Positions 41,172 to 51,477 are shown, numbered from the stretch's first letter. The stretch: DNA of 64,000 nucleotides from Pantoea nemavictus (GCF_037479095.1 NZ_JBBGZW010000001.1:3782001-3846000), one strand, 5' to 3'. Made by a program: numbers and translations. Notes: generated by a model not told the origin, from the sequence alone.

Positions 41172-43271
41172 TTAAAAGTCGTAGCCTACCGTTGCCATCA
41201 CGGTGCGCTCGGCGCCGCGATAGCAGTAACCGGTGCCATAACAGGCCGCCAGATACTTTTTATCCGTCAGGTTGTTGGCATTGACCTGCAGCCATGCCCC
41301 TTTCAACTGTGAATTCCACGCGCCAAGATCCGCACGTACCGACGCATCGAACAGCGTCACCGATGGCAAACGCGTGGTGTTTTCGTTATCCGCCCACTGT
41401 TTCCCGATATAGCGCACGCCAGCCCCGGCACTCAAACCGTAATCAAACTGATAGTGACCCCACAACGATGCCATGCTGTTTGGCGTCACGTAAGGTGTAT
41501 GGCCATCGTTGCCGTCTACGGAGTCTTTGAAGCGCAGATGATTCAGCGTGTAACCCGCGATGGTGCTGAAACGCGAGGTAAGCTGATTACGTGCTTCCAG
41601 CTCAATACCCTGTGAATGCACTTTGCCCGATGGCGTGTAAGTACCGTCCTGCACGTTACGGTTGGCGACATCATCCTGGGTTAAATCGTATAGGGCGATG
41701 GTGTACATATCGCGCGTGCCGACCGGCTGATATTTCACGCCCGCTTCGTACTGCTCGGAGGTGGTCGGTTTCAGCTGATTGCCATCAGGATCGGTCAATG
41801 AGGCGGGGGTAATCGCCTGGCTCCAGCTGACGTAAGGCGATACGCCATTGTCGAAGGCGTACAGCAGCGCAGCACGGCCGCTGATGTGATCGTCCTGACG
41901 ACGGCTGTTGCCATTTTCTGACACGATGCGGTCGTAGCGGCCCGAGAGATCCAGATGCCAGCGATCGAGCTGCAACTCATCCTGCAGATACAGGCCGGTC
42001 TGATAATAGCGACGCGTTTGCGCTGTCCAGGCAAAATCTGGCATCGCGCCGACGGCTTCACCGGTCCACGGGTTCAGCGCACTCGCTGCGCCGCTAGAAT
42101 CGCTGATGTCGTTTTTATAACGATGGTATTCGGCACCCAGCGTCACGCGATGTTGGAGCGCGCCGGTGGCAAAATCGGCCTGCAGCTGGTTATCGTTGGC
42201 CCAGGCGTTGAGTGATGAACGCTCGCCGGAGAAGTAGCGATTCAGCAAGTCTGGATTGGTGGCATTCCAGCCAATCTGATACACCTGATCGAGCTCGGTA
42301 TTAGAGTGACTGTAGCTGCCGGTAGAGTGCACTGACCACACATCGTTGAAGCGGTGTGAAAAATCATAGCTGTAGATCTGTTCGTGGCGCTTGAACTGAT
42401 CGAGCGCGCTGTCGCCTTCGTAGAAGCTATCGCTTAACTTACGACCATTATGACTGTAAAGCGTGCCTTCTGCGGGTACCGAACCGTGATAGCCGCCAGA
42501 CGGATCTTTCTGCAGATAGGCGCGCAGCACTAAATTGGTGTCTTCACTTGGCTGCCACATCAGCTGCGGTGAAATCGCATACTTCTCTTCACGGGTGTGA
42601 TCGTATTGGGTATCGCTGTTGCGCGTGATGCCGGTTACACGGAATGCCCACTGATCATTGATGGCGTTGGTGTAATCAAACGCGGCGCTGTTAGTGGCAT
42701 TCGTGCCAGTAGACAGGCGGAAATGGCCCTCTTCAGCAAACTGCGGACGCTTACTGACCATATTCACCAATCCGCCCGGCACGGTTTGGCCATACAACGC
42801 AGAAGAGGGGCCTTTAATCACATCGATGCGATCGAGGAACCAGTTATCCACCTGCAGAATGTTGAAGCTGCCGCCGTCACTCATCACGCGCAGTCCATCA
42901 AGGAAGGTGTTATCGACATCACCGCCGTGGAAGCCGCGCAGGGCGATGGTGTCATAACGCGTGGCGGCACCGCCAAAGTTGGTAAACACGCCCGGCGTAT
43001 AACCCAGTGCCTGATTGAGATCCTGCGCACCCTGATCTTGCATTTGCTGACGCGTTACCACCGAGATGGATTGTGGGGTGGTAATCAGCGGTTGATCGGT
43101 TTTACTGGCACCGCTGCTGCGCGTGGCGAGATAACCTTGCGTCGGTGAAGTGGCGCTCTCCTGCGGCTGAGCGGTAACGACAATCGACTCTTCCGCAAAG
43201 CTCGCAGCGGGTAGAGCCAGCGCAAGCGCACACAGCACGCGGCCACGTTTAAGGGTAAACAGCGAGGTCAT
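41172..43271 (-). CDS. TonB-dependent ferrioxamine-type siderophore receptor
   Basis: This 699-residue outer-membrane receptor has a signal peptide (ending PAASFA), a TonB box-like EESIVVTAQ, a plug domain (TTPQSISVVTRQQMQDQGAQ; LQVDNWFLDRIDVIKGPSSA), and a 22-strand barrel ending in ATVGYDF with a terminal Phe. The disulfide-spaced cysteines near the end (ACYGTGYCYRGAERTVMA) match the FhuA/FoxA group of hydroxamate receptors. I favour FoxA-like, but ligand identity is inferred. A Fur-box-like site lies upstream. There are no siderophore biosynthesis genes nearby. Confidence 0.88.
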   Translation of the reverse strand: MTSLFTLKRGRVLCALALALPAASFAEESIVVTAQPQESATSPTQGYLATRSSGASKTDQPLITTPQSISVVTRQQMQDQGAQDLNQALGYTPGVFTNFGGAATRYDTIALRGFHGGDVDNTFLDGLRVMSDGGSFNILQVDNWFLDRIDVIKGPSSALYGQTVPGGLVNMVSKRPQFAEEGHFRLSTGTNATNSAAFDYTNAINDQWAFRVTGITRNSDTQYDHTREEKYAISPQLMWQPSEDTNLVLRAYLQKDPSGGYHGSVPAEGTLYSHNGRKLSDSFYEGDSALDQFKRHEQIYSYDFSHRFNDVWSVHSTGSYSHSNTELDQVYQIGWNATNPDLLNRYFSGERSSLNAWANDNQLQADFATGALQHRVTLGAEYHRYKNDISDSSGAASALNPWTGEAVGAMPDFAWTAQTRRYYQTGLYLQDELQLDRWHLDLSGRYDRIVSENGNSRRQDDHISGRAALLYAFDNGVSPYVSWSQAITPASLTDPDGNQLKPTTSEQYEAGVKYQPVGTRDMYTIALYDLTQDDVANRNVQDGTYTPSGKVHSQGIELEARNQLTSRFSTIAGYTLNHLRFKDSVDGNDGHTPYVTPNSMASLWGHYQFDYGLSAGAGVRYIGKQWADNENTTRLPSVTLFDASVRADLGAWNSQLKGAWLQVNANNLTDKKYLAACYGTGYCYRGAERTVMATVGYDF

Positions 43272-43311
43272 GAGGGTTCCTGTTGTTATTAATGGGAATG
43301 GCTATCGATAT

Positions 43312-43330
43312 CAGATTGAGAATTATTATC
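43312..43330 (-). promoter_or_regulatory. Fur-box-like site upstream of the receptor
   Basis: On the minus strand GATAATAATTCTCAATCTG matches the 19-bp Fur consensus at 13 positions. It lies about 40 bp upstream of the receptor ATG, where a Fur-repressed promoter is expected. The remaining 200 bp to treA hold only small hairpins. Confidence 0.55.
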
Positions 43331-43414
43331 TTTTAATGCGGGTGTTTCAAGGTGTGAATTTGTTGTAAGAGGGTTGTGAGGAAAATGCACAGATGACGCA
43401 TACAAGCCGTAGCG

Positions 43415-43430
43415 GCGCGATTTATCGCGC
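43415..43430. repeat. Short dispersed-type hairpin
   Basis: GCGCGA-TTTA-TCGCGC lies in the gap between the receptor and treA, within GTAGCGGCGCGATTTATCGC. It has the same design (six-base GC arms around an AT loop) as the other intergenic hairpins of the window. Confidence 0.45.
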
Positions 43431-43498
43431 ATAATAATGGCGGAATTATGCCCATCCAGAGGATGCGCAATAAATTACGCCGCGACGGAATGTGCGGT

Positions 43499-43520
43499 TG
43501 CCGGGCCTGTTCGCCCGGCA
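43499..43520 (-). terminator. Hairpin downstream of treA
   Basis: TGCCGGGC-CTGTTC-GCCCGGCA is a perfect 8-bp stem 12 bp after the treA stop. No T-run follows on the minus strand, so termination strength is uncertain. Confidence 0.45.
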
Positions 43521-43532
43521 TGAGGGATAGGA

Positions 43533-45212
43533 TTACTTCGCGGAAGTCAACGCAGGCATATCAGGAATATCACCGGCGCTGTTACAGGTTTTGTCTTTCG
43601 GGCAGTATTTGTCGAGCAATTTCAGCGTCACGCCATTGGTCCAGCCGAAACCGTCCTGCAGCGGATATTCACCGCCGCCACCGCCGCCCAGCTGCGCGCC
43701 TTCCACCACATATTTCTCAACCAGTTTGTGCTCCTTGTCGTAGGTTGCCTGCACGTTTTGCAGGAAGCGCTGACCAATCTGCTGCGCCAGCTTCGGCTGG
43801 TTGTAATGCTCCAGACCTTCTACCGCCACCCACTGCAGCGGGGCCCAGCCGTTTGGCGCATCCCATTGCTGGCCGTTGTTTACGGTGGTGGTAACCAATC
43901 CGCCGGGTTTCAGCAACTGTTTCTCCACCGCTTTAGCGGTGCGATCTGCTTGTTTATCGCTCGCTACCTGCATATAGAGCGGGAACAGCGTGGCTGCCGT
44001 AAGCTGAGGATGTACCTGCTTTTTCTGGAAGTCGTAATCGGCGTACCAGCCTTGTTTGTCGTTCCACAGATAACGATTGATCGCTGCCTGACGTTTTTCG
44101 GCATCCGCAGCAAACGTTTTGGCCTTGTCATCCTGCTTGTCCAGTTTGGACGCTTTCGACAATGTCTGTTCGAGGTGGAACAGCAGGCTGTTGAGATCGA
44201 CCGGCGCTAACTGCGTGGTGCGGATCGAGGCCAGATTATGGGCATCAGTAAACCAGCGCGAACTGAAATCCCAGCCTGACGCCGCGCCCGCACGCAGATC
44301 GCGATACACCTGCTGCTTATTGCGCTCCGGCGCTTTGTTCGCCGTGTTGACATCATCCAGCCAGGATTCGGTACGTGGTGCGTCGCGATCGTCCCAGTAG
44401 CGGTTGAGCAGCGTGCCGTCGCTCAGTTTAATCACCCGTTTGCTGGCCTGACCGGCGGCGACTTTATCGCTGTCCGCCATCCAGTAGTCGTACTCTTTCT
44501 GCAGCTGCGGCAGGTATTGACGATAGACATCGTCGCCTTTGTGCGTCGCCAGCAGGTCAATCATCAAGCTGAAGAACGGCGGCTGCGAGCGGCTGAGATA
44601 GTAGCTGCGGTTGCCGTTAGGAATATGGCCATATTTATCGAGTTCGGTGGCGAAGTTATCCACCATATCCTGTACGCGATCCCAGTGACCGCTCTCCGCC
44701 AGGCCCAGCATGGTGAAGTAGCTGTCCCAATAATAGACTTCACGGAAACGACCGCCGGGCACCACATAAGGTTTTGGCAGCGGCAGCAGTGAATCATATT
44801 GGCTGGCGCTCTGCGCAGTGCGCGTCAGCACCGGCCACAAACCGTTGATGTGCTCTCGCAGGCTTTGTCCGGATGGCGGTACATATTTGTCCTGCTCTTT
44901 CGGCAGCGTAAAGTTGCTGTCGACAAAGTGCTTGAGATCGAAGTTGCGCTGGCTTTTCTGCATCTGCCAGTCGGCGAGAATCGAAGAGGGATTCGATTTT
45001 GGCACCGCATCGGCGAAGGTTTTCTGGTCCGGATAAAATTTCGCCTGCTGCACCGCATTGAACAACGGTCCCAGGCGCACATCCGGTGGCTGCGGTTGAT
45101 TGCTGAGCATGCGGCTTTGGTCATCGGCGTGCGCGGCGCTGGCACCGGCCAGCAGTGCGGCGCTGAGTAAAAAGGTCAGACGCGCGGGCGTGAATACGGC
45201 ATTTTTTATCAT
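43533..45212 (-). CDS. treA: TreA periplasmic trehalase
   Basis: This GH37 enzyme hydrolyses trehalose to two glucose molecules in the periplasm. The 559-residue product has a signal peptide (ending ASAAHA), the signature [15 protein letters not shown], the catalytic aspartate in [12 protein letters not shown], the second signature [13 protein letters not shown], and a glycine-rich loop ([20 protein letters not shown]). The ATG at 45212 has an AAGGAG site and begins the signal peptide; the upstream in-frame codons are rejected. The 207-bp gap to ghrA holds divergent promoters I could not place. Confidence 0.95.
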   Translation of the reverse strand: MIKNAVFTPARLTFLLSAALLAGASAAHADDQSRMLSNQPQPPDVRLGPLFNAVQQAKFYPDQKTFADAVPKSNPSSILADWQMQKSQRNFDLKHFVDSNFTLPKEQDKYVPPSGQSLREHINGLWPVLTRTAQSASQYDSLLPLPKPYVVPGGRFREVYYWDSYFTMLGLAESGHWDRVQDMVDNFATELDKYGHIPNGNRSYYLSRSQPPFFSLMIDLLATHKGDDVYRQYLPQLQKEYDYWMADSDKVAAGQASKRVIKLSDGTLLNRYWDDRDAPRTESWLDDVNTANKAPERNKQQVYRDLRAGAASGWDFSSRWFTDAHNLASIRTTQLAPVDLNSLLFHLEQTLSKASKLDKQDDKAKTFAADAEKRQAAINRYLWNDKQGWYADYDFQKKQVHPQLTAATLFPLYMQVASDKQADRTAKAVEKQLLKPGGLVTTTVNNGQQWDAPNGWAPLQWVAVEGLEHYNQPKLAQQIGQRFLQNVQATYDKEHKLVEKYVVEGAQLGGGGGGEYPLQDGFGWTNGVTLKLLDKYCPKDKTCNSAGDIPDMPALTSAK

Positions 45213-45419
45213 CGGTTTTTCTCCTTGTCCGAAAAGGTGGTGTGCTAACGCATTGACCACCCGAACAACTTTAGTCGCTATCGCGTCGCTTAGCCTTCTG
45301 TCACAGTGGAAATGTGAAGCGCCCGGAATTAATCACCTGAGAAATTGCATTAAGGCTAAGGTTTTTGCTTGCCCTGTACGGCTATTTGCCTGAGGCTGAA
45401 AGAAAAAAAGGAGAGCTGT

Positions 45420-46358
45420 ATGGAGATTATCTGGTATCACCCATCGCTGGCACCGCACGGTTGGCTGGACGGTTTACGTCAGCGTTTACCTGAGGCGCGC
45501 GTTCGTCACTGGCAGCCGGGCGACACGGCCCCGGCCGATTACGCCATCGTGCGTTCTCCGCCGGTTGAGATGCTGGCAGGCCGTCAGTTAAAAGGTGTAT
45601 TTGCCATGGGCGCGGGCGTCGACGAAATTCTTAAGCAAATTCGTGAAAATCCACAGATGCTGGCTGACGAGGTGCCGCTGTTCCGGCTGGAAGACACCGG
45701 TATGGCGCGCCAGATGCAGGAGTATGCCAACTGGTGCGTGCTGGGCTGGTTCCGCCGCTTCGCTGACTATCGCCAACTGCAGCAGCAATCGCAGTGGCAG
45801 GAGCTTGATGGGCGGGATCGGCACAACTTCACCGTTGGCGTATTAGGCGCGGGCGTATTAGGCCGCAGCGTGCTGGAAAGCCTGCGTCAGTGGGGTTTTC
45901 CGTTGCGTAGCTGGAGCCGCTCCGCCAAACAGATTGACGGCGTGCAGAGTTTCCACGGGCGCGATCAGCTGAATGCCTTCCTCGATGGCACTCAGGTGCT
46001 GATCGATCTGTTGCCCACCACACCGGAGACCACGAACTTAATCGATAGCCACTTGTTGCGCGTGTTACCGCGCGGTGCCTGCTTCCTTAACCTGGCGCGC
46101 GGTGCGCATGTGGTGGAAGCCGATTTGCTCGCCGCACTGAATAGCGGTCAGCTGGCGGCTGCCGCGCTGGATGTGTTCCAGACCGAGCCGCTGCCGCAGG
46201 ATCATCCATTGTGGTCTCATCCGCATGTCACAATCACGCCACATACTGCGGCTATCACGTTGCCGGGTGAAGCGATGGATTACATTGCGGATGCCATACT
46301 TGCTCTACAGCAGGGCGATAAGCCAGGCGGTTTGGTCGATCGCCAGCGCGGTTATTAA
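45420..46358 (+). CDS. ghrA: GhrA glyoxylate/hydroxypyruvate reductase A
   Basis: This NADPH-dependent reductase converts glyoxylate to glycolate and hydroxypyruvate to glycerate. The 312-residue product (E. coli 312) has the nucleotide motif GVLGAGVLGRSV, the substrate arginine in LNLARGAHVVE, and the catalytic histidine in ITPHTAAIT. The ATG at 45420 follows a GGAGAG site. It is followed by ycdX and ycdY as in E. coli. Confidence 0.95.
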   Translation: MEIIWYHPSLAPHGWLDGLRQRLPEARVRHWQPGDTAPADYAIVRSPPVEMLAGRQLKGVFAMGAGVDEILKQIRENPQMLADEVPLFRLEDTGMARQMQEYANWCVLGWFRRFADYRQLQQQSQWQELDGRDRHNFTVGVLGAGVLGRSVLESLRQWGFPLRSWSRSAKQIDGVQSFHGRDQLNAFLDGTQVLIDLLPTTPETTNLIDSHLLRVLPRGACFLNLARGAHVVEADLLAALNSGQLAAAALDVFQTEPLPQDHPLWSHPHVTITPHTAAITLPGEAMDYIADAILALQQGDKPGGLVDRQRGY

Positions 46359-46382
46359 TTCACATTTGGTCAGGAGATGAAG

Positions 46383-47120
46383 ATGTATCCCGTTGATTTA
46401 CATATGCACACTGTCGCCAGCACCCACGCATACAGCACGCTGCATGATTATGTGGCGCAGGCGAAACAGAATGGCTTAAAGCTGTTTGCCATTACCGATC
46501 ACGGTCCGGATATGGCCGATGCGCCGCACTATTGGCACTTCGTCAACATGCGCATCTGGCCGCGCGTGATTGACGGCGTCGGCGTACTGCGCGGTATTGA
46601 AGCCAACATCAAAAATCAGCATGGTGAGATTGATTGCAGCGGCCCGATGCTGGATGCGCTCGATCTGATCGTCGCCGGCTTCCACGAGCCAGTGTATGCA
46701 CCGCGCGATAAAGCGCATCACACCGAAGCGATGATTGCCGCCATGGCTGGAGGTTTAGTGCATATCATCTCTCATCCCGGCAACCCAAAATTCCCGGTAG
46801 ATATCCGCGCGATTGCCGAAGCTGCGGCGCACTACGATGTGGCGCTGGAGATCAATAACTCCTCCTTTACGCATTCACGGCCGGGCAGCGAACCGAACTG
46901 CCGCGCTATTGCTGAAGCCGTGCGCGATGCCGGTGGTCGCCTGGCATTTGGTTCCGATTCGCATACCGCGTTTACGCTGGGGCATTTCGAACACTGCATT
47001 CGCATCACCAGCGAAGTGGATTTTCCGCAAGATCGCGTGTTAAATGTCACGCCGCGTCGCCTGCTCGATTTCCTCGAACAGCGCACCGGCAAACATATTG
47101 CTGAATTTGCTGATTTTTAA
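46383..47120 (+). CDS. ycdX: YcdX PHP-domain zinc phosphatase
   Basis: This trinuclear-zinc phosphatase is required for swarming in E. coli. The 245-residue product has the metal motifs [34 protein letters not shown] and GSDSHTAF. The ATG at 46383 is chosen over one at 46377 because it has the proper AGGAG spacing and gives the E. coli length. Confidence 0.95.
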   Translation: MYPVDLHMHTVASTHAYSTLHDYVAQAKQNGLKLFAITDHGPDMADAPHYWHFVNMRIWPRVIDGVGVLRGIEANIKNQHGEIDCSGPMLDALDLIVAGFHEPVYAPRDKAHHTEAMIAAMAGGLVHIISHPGNPKFPVDIRAIAEAAAHYDVALEINNSSFTHSRPGSEPNCRAIAEAVRDAGGRLAFGSDSHTAFTLGHFEHCIRITSEVDFPQDRVLNVTPRRLLDFLEQRTGKHIAEFADF

Positions 47121-47146
47121 CTTTTTGCCTCAAGGAATTCTGTTGC

Positions 47147-47707
47147 ATGAATGAGTTTTCCATTCTCTGCCGCGTCATCGGCTCGCTGTTTAATCGCCAG
47201 CCGCAGGATCCGCTGCTGGTACCGCTGTTCACGCTGCTGCGCGAAGGCAAACTGCAACAGCAGTGGCCGCTGGAGCAGGAGGAACTGTTGACGCGTCTGC
47301 AGCAGAATAGCGATCCCCAGGCGCTGGCCGCCGATTACAACGCGCTGTTTGTAGGCAGCGAGTGTAGCGTGCCGCCGTACGCTTCGCAGTGGCCAAATGG
47401 CCCACAGGAAGCCGAGGTGCGCGCCTTTCTCAGCGCCCGCGGCATGCCACTAAGCGAAGCCCCGGCCGATCACTTCGGCGTGCTGCTGCTCGCGGCATCG
47501 TGGCTGGAAGATCAGTCGGCGGAGGATGAATCCGCCGCACAGCTGGCACTGTTCGATGAGTATTTGCTGCCGTGGTGCGGCGCGTTCCTCGGTAAAGTGG
47601 AAGCGCACGCTACCACGGCGTTTTATCGCACGCTGGCCGCACTGAGCCGTGAAGCCATGCAGGCGATGTATGACGAGCTGAACGAAGAGCAGGGCGACGA
47701 GGCGTAA
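47147..47707 (+). CDS. ycdY: YcdY TorD-like chaperone
   Basis: This all-helical chaperone of the TorD/DmsD family activates YcdX in E. coli. The 186-residue product has the family's central signature (YNALFVGSECSVPPYASQW) and FDEYLLPWCGAFLGKVE. It lies 26 bp after ycdX, consistent with the YcdX-YcdY partnership. Confidence 0.93.
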   Translation: MNEFSILCRVIGSLFNRQPQDPLLVPLFTLLREGKLQQQWPLEQEELLTRLQQNSDPQALAADYNALFVGSECSVPPYASQWPNGPQEAEVRAFLSARGMPLSEAPADHFGVLLLAASWLEDQSAEDESAAQLALFDEYLLPWCGAFLGKVEAHATTAFYRTLAALSREAMQAMYDELNEEQGDEA

Positions 47708-47710
47708 TCG

Positions 47711-49072
47711 TTACCAGCTGGCTGCGCTGCTGCCGAGTTTGACACCCGGCGTAGCGCAGATCATTGGCGTGCCGGGCAGATAAGCCGCGGCACGCAATCT
47801 CTGCGCAATGCCCCACTGATTGAACTCCACGCTGCTCAGCACATCATCGCGCTGCGCATCAATACCGTTTTGCCCATTTTCTGGCGCGGCACCGAACTGT
47901 TGCAATAGCTGCGCCGTACGTGCCAGTGACAAACGCGCCTGCCAGCCGACGCCATGGCTTAACCGTTGACGCAGACCTTCCAGCACCGCTGAAGCCATCA
48001 GGTAGCCGGTGGCGTGATCGAGCGCCTGCACCGGCAGCGGTGTCGGTTTGTTGCTGCCGCTCCAACGCATGCCTTGCTCGGCGATGCCGCAGCCCATCTG
48101 CACAAGGCTGTCGAATCCGCGCCGGTTGCGCCACGGCCCGCTCCAGCCCCACGCATTAAGGCTGACATCCACTAAGCCGGGTGCCAGTTTGCGGCGGGTA
48201 TCGGCATCCAGTCCCAGTTTATCCAGCGCATCGGCACGATAACCGTGTACCAGCACATCGCTGTGTTGCAACAGCTGGCGCAGCTGTTCGCGCCCGGCCC
48301 GGGATTTGATATCAAGACGCGCACAGCGTTTGCCGCAGGTGATCTCCTCTTCCAGCGTCGGCTCGTGCCAGTCGGGCGGATCGATGCGCAGCACATTGGC
48401 GCCAAGGCTGGCGAGAAAGCGCGTGGCGACCGGACCGGCGATGATGCGGGTGAGATCCAACACGCGTACGCCGAGCAGCGGGCGTGCGGGCGATAACGTC
48501 CAGCCTGGCGTCGGCGCCTCGCCGCAGGCCTGCTGTGCAATCAGCGGCTCATGTTGCACCGCGCTGCCTTGCGGATGCTGCCGCCATTGTGCTTCGCTGC
48601 GCATCTGCGCGGCGCAACCGCCGGCCTCAATCACCGCCTGCTCGAGCGCGGCGGCGGGCCAGCGTGCGACCGCGTCGGCCAGTGAGGCGCGATGGGCATG
48701 CTGGCCAAGAACCTGCTCCATCGCGGCACGATGATGAGCGGCATTAGTGTGCAGGCGGATCCAGCCGTCGGCGCTGGCGTAATCGCCGGCGAATTCGTCC
48801 CACAGCGCCGCGGGAGGCCGATTAAGCGGAATCAGGCTGTGTTGAAACCAGCGTGAGGCAAGACGGACGTTGACGCTGACCGGCGCGGATTGGCCGAGTA
48901 AGTCGCTCAGCGCCTGGCTGGCCAGCCCGATGCTGGTGGCCGCCAGTTCACTGACGGCAAAGGCAGACGCGAAGGTTTCAGGTTGGAGGAAGGTGAGCGA
49001 GGGAAGCGCATCTGCGCCTCGTAATCCCTGCCACATTTGCTGCCACAGTGCGGCAGCACGTTGAGAATCCAT
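47711..49072 (-). CDS. Family III CoA transferase with swapped domain order
   Basis: This 453-residue protein belongs to the CaiB/BaiF CoA-transferase superfamily. The usual N-terminal pattern (VLDLTRIIAGPVATRFLASLGANVLRID) appears only at residue 204. It is followed by FDSLVQ with the likely catalytic aspartate D321 and by DHATGYLMASAVLEGL. The usual C-terminal pattern (DGWIRLHTNAAHHRAAMEQVLG; ALEQAVIEAGGCAAQMRSEA) instead occupies residues 100-165. The substrate acid is unknown. It converges on ycdY with a 3-bp gap and has a GGAG site. Confidence 0.82.
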   Translation of the reverse strand: MDSQRAAALWQQMWQGLRGADALPSLTFLQPETFASAFAVSELAATSIGLASQALSDLLGQSAPVSVNVRLASRWFQHSLIPLNRPPAALWDEFAGDYASADGWIRLHTNAAHHRAAMEQVLGQHAHRASLADAVARWPAAALEQAVIEAGGCAAQMRSEAQWRQHPQGSAVQHEPLIAQQACGEAPTPGWTLSPARPLLGVRVLDLTRIIAGPVATRFLASLGANVLRIDPPDWHEPTLEEEITCGKRCARLDIKSRAGREQLRQLLQHSDVLVHGYRADALDKLGLDADTRRKLAPGLVDVSLNAWGWSGPWRNRRGFDSLVQMGCGIAEQGMRWSGSNKPTPLPVQALDHATGYLMASAVLEGLRQRLSHGVGWQARLSLARTAQLLQQFGAAPENGQNGIDAQRDDVLSSVEFNQWGIAQRLRAAAYLPGTPMICATPGVKLGSSAASW

Positions 49073-49119
49073 GTTGAGTCTCCGGATAACGCGCGAGACT
49101 CAAGCATAGCAGAGGCAAT

Positions 49120-50010
49120 TTAACGGCGACGCAAGCGTAAACGGGGGAAACGCGCGTGCATGCGCAGGTTACGCAGATTGATCACGGCAATCGCGGTCCC
49201 CAATACCACCAGCGAAGCGCCGAGAACCTTAAAGCTGTTCATGCTATCGCCGAGCACCAGTACGCCCATCAACACCGCCAGCACCGGCGTCAGCAACGAG
49301 TAGGGCATGATCAGATTCACGTTGTACTTCTTCAGCAACGCGTACCACAGCGTATAGGCCACAATCGACGAGGCCAGCGCGCTGTAGAGAATACCAAACC
49401 AGCCGCGCCAGCCCGCGTGGCTCAGCGCGTAAAACTGGTGTGATTCGGTGAGCCAGGAGGCTGCGCCGACAATCGGCACCGCAAGAAAGGAGATCCAGCC
49501 GGTGAGCGTCAGCGGTTTAATCGGCGGCGATTTTTTCACAATCATATTGCTAATGGCCCAGCCGAAGGCGCTGCACAGCAGAATGCACAGCACCCACCAG
49601 GCCGGAATGGTGGGGCTACCCGACAGCACCGCCACGCCGCTTAACGAAATCGCGATACCGATCAGCTGTATCACGCGCAGCTTCTCTTTCAGAATCACCA
49701 TCGCCAGCAGCATGGCAATCGGCGTGCCGAGCTGCACCACAATGGCACCGGTGCCGGCATCGGTGTAACGCATGCCGACAAACAGCAGCGAGAAGTGCAT
49801 AAAGCCAAAGGTGAACGCCAGCGTCAGCAGCCACGGCAGCTGCGCGCGCGTAATGCGACAGAAGGGCACCAGCACAACCGCCACCACCACAAAGCGCATC
49901 CAGGTAAGAAACAGCGGGGGAAGTTCCAGCAATCCCCACTTTACCGCTACGTTATTGAACGCCCAGATGGAAACCACCATCAGAACCATAAAAAAATGCC
50001 GCGCTGCCAC
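49120..50010 (-). CDS. EamA/DMT-family transporter
   Basis: This 296-residue inner-membrane protein has ten hydrophobic segments in two EamA repeats (FMVLMVVSIWAFNNVAVKWG; GWAISNMIVKK) and a basic C-terminus (RFPRLRLRRR). EamA proteins export amino acids and related metabolites. The GTG at 50010 is chosen because AAGGA lies 7 bp upstream; a TTG at 50031 and a GTG at 50025 are alternatives. The substrate is unknown. Confidence 0.85.
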   Translation of the reverse strand: MAARHFFMVLMVVSIWAFNNVAVKWGLLELPPLFLTWMRFVVVAVVLVPFCRITRAQLPWLLTLAFTFGFMHFSLLFVGMRYTDAGTGAIVVQLGTPIAMLLAMVILKEKLRVIQLIGIAISLSGVAVLSGSPTIPAWWVLCILLCSAFGWAISNMIVKKSPPIKPLTLTGWISFLAVPIVGAASWLTESHQFYALSHAGWRGWFGILYSALASSIVAYTLWYALLKKYNVNLIMPYSLLTPVLAVLMGVLVLGDSMNSFKVLGASLVVLGTAIAVINLRNLRMHARFPRLRLRRR

Positions 50011-50200
50011 AATGTCTTCCTTCACCGTCAATCAGGATTAATACCGGCTAATGATGGCATGAAGGCGATGACTTCGGGCGTGTCTAAGGAAAAAAAATTC
50101 GTTGAAGCATTAGCTTATGCAGGAAAAAAATAAGACATGTTGCTGATTTATTGTCAAAGTGGATGTCCGAAAAGCGACCATAATGAGGAACGTATTCGGC

Positions 50201-50926
50201 ATGACACAGACCCGCGCATTACCCCTTGCCCTGATTCAACTCGACGTTCCGCCGCCACAGGTTGTGGCACAAATTGGTGAACAACCGCAGTGGTTTATCG
50301 ATGCGCTGCAGCTGCAGCCCGATGACTATGTGATTGTGCGTCCGCATCTGGGCGATGATTTACCGGCGTTTGACCGCGTCAGCGGCGCGATTCTCAGCGG
50401 TTCCTGGGCGATGGTGACCGATCACGCCGACTGGAGTGAACGCACCGCCGCCTGGATTCGCGGCGTGCTGGATGCAGAACTGCCGCTGCTCGGCGTGTGC
50501 TACGGCCATCAGCTGATGGCTTACGCGCTGGGTGGCAAAGTGGGCGATAATCCGCAAGGCTGGGAGCGTGGACTGAAACCGCTGACGTGCAGTGCGCAGG
50601 CGAAAACCGATCCCTGGCTGGGGCCGTTACCGGGCGAGTTCCAGGCGTGGTTGTCCCATCGTCAATCGGTATTAACGCCGCCGCCGCATGCGCAAGTGCT
50701 GGCGAGTTCGGCGCAGGATGGCTGTCAAATTTTGCGTTATTCACCGCAGGCGCTGTCGGTACAGTTCCATCCGGAATTTACCCGCGACATTATGACGGCT
50801 TGTTTACCGGCGGGCGTCAGCGATGAGGGTACGCCATTGGTGGGGGAAGATTGGTCGCGTGAACTGTTGCGGAGCTTCTGGCAGCAAACGCGGCCGCAGC
50901 CGCGCGTGCAGGCTCAGGGCGCGTAA
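50201..50926 (+). CDS. Class I glutamine amidotransferase (GMP synthase-like)
   Basis: This 241-residue protein has the catalytic cysteine C100 in LLGVCYGHQLMAYALGG and the His-Glu pair in VQFHPEFTRD. No synthetase domain is attached, as in the YbgJ/GuaA-like stand-alone family. It may hydrolyse gamma-glutamyl compounds. The ATG at 50201 has an AGGAA site; an ATG at 50183 lacks one. Its end overlaps the convergent methyltransferase gene by 13 bp. Confidence 0.82.
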   Translation: MTQTRALPLALIQLDVPPPQVVAQIGEQPQWFIDALQLQPDDYVIVRPHLGDDLPAFDRVSGAILSGSWAMVTDHADWSERTAAWIRGVLDAELPLLGVCYGHQLMAYALGGKVGDNPQGWERGLKPLTCSAQAKTDPWLGPLPGEFQAWLSHRQSVLTPPPHAQVLASSAQDGCQILRYSPQALSVQFHPEFTRDIMTACLPAGVSDEGTPLVGEDWSRELLRSFWQQTRPQPRVQAQGA

Positions 50927-51477
50927 TGACGGGTGCAGCGATAGACCCACGCGGGTGGCATGTTTTTCAGCACCCGCTGGCGTTCCCAGGTGAAGTAACG
51001 CGATAAATTGGGTTGGGTAAACGAGGTGTATTGAAACTGAACAAATACGCCGCGTGGACCCAACGCATCATGCACGGCGCTGAGAATCGCATCGCGCGTG
51101 GCGGGCGGTAAGGACAGCAGCGGCAGGCCAGAAAAAATCACATCATATTCCCCAGCGAGATACTCAGCCGAACAGGCACGCACTTGCATGCGCGGGTCCG
51201 GTAAGCCGCGCAGACTTTTCACCAGTTCCGGGCTGATTTCAAACACATCCAGCTGTGCTTCCGGCGCCATGCGAGCCAGTAGATGACGCGTCAGGACGCC
51301 GTCACCGGCGCCGAGTTCGGCGATGCGCATACTGCTATCCCAATTCACCGCATCGCACATGGTGCGGCACAGCGCGGCGGAAGAGGGCGTGATGCTGCCC
51401 ATTTTGCGCGGGTTGCGGATAAATTGCTGAACAAAGTTCGCTTTGGCGCGCATTAACGTCAGGGCTGAAGCCAACAT
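50914..51477 (-). CDS. SAM-dependent methyltransferase (phospholipid N-methyltransferase-like)
   Basis: This 187-residue protein has the class I methyltransferase motif IAELGAGDGVLTRHLL, the acidic second strand LDVFEISPELVKSL, and FVQFQYTSFTQPNLSRYF. The N-terminal FIRNPRKMGSITPSS segment is typical of the COG3963/PmtA group. Whether it methylates phosphatidylethanolamine is unknown. The ATG at 51477 has an AGGAG site 7 bp upstream; an ATG at 51507 has none. Confidence 0.82.
   Translation of the reverse strand: MLASALTLMRAKANFVQQFIRNPRKMGSITPSSAALCRTMCDAVNWDSSMRIAELGAGDGVLTRHLLARMAPEAQLDVFEISPELVKSLRGLPDPRMQVRACSAEYLAGEYDVIFSGLPLLSLPPATRDAILSAVHDALGPRGVFVQFQYTSFTQPNLSRYFTWERQRVLKNMPPAWVYRCTRHYAP

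Noticed and set aside
43448..43894. Open frame antisense to the treA 3' end
   Set aside because: The translated sequence is Arg/Pro/His-rich low-quality shadow sequence and runs through the conserved treA C-terminus.
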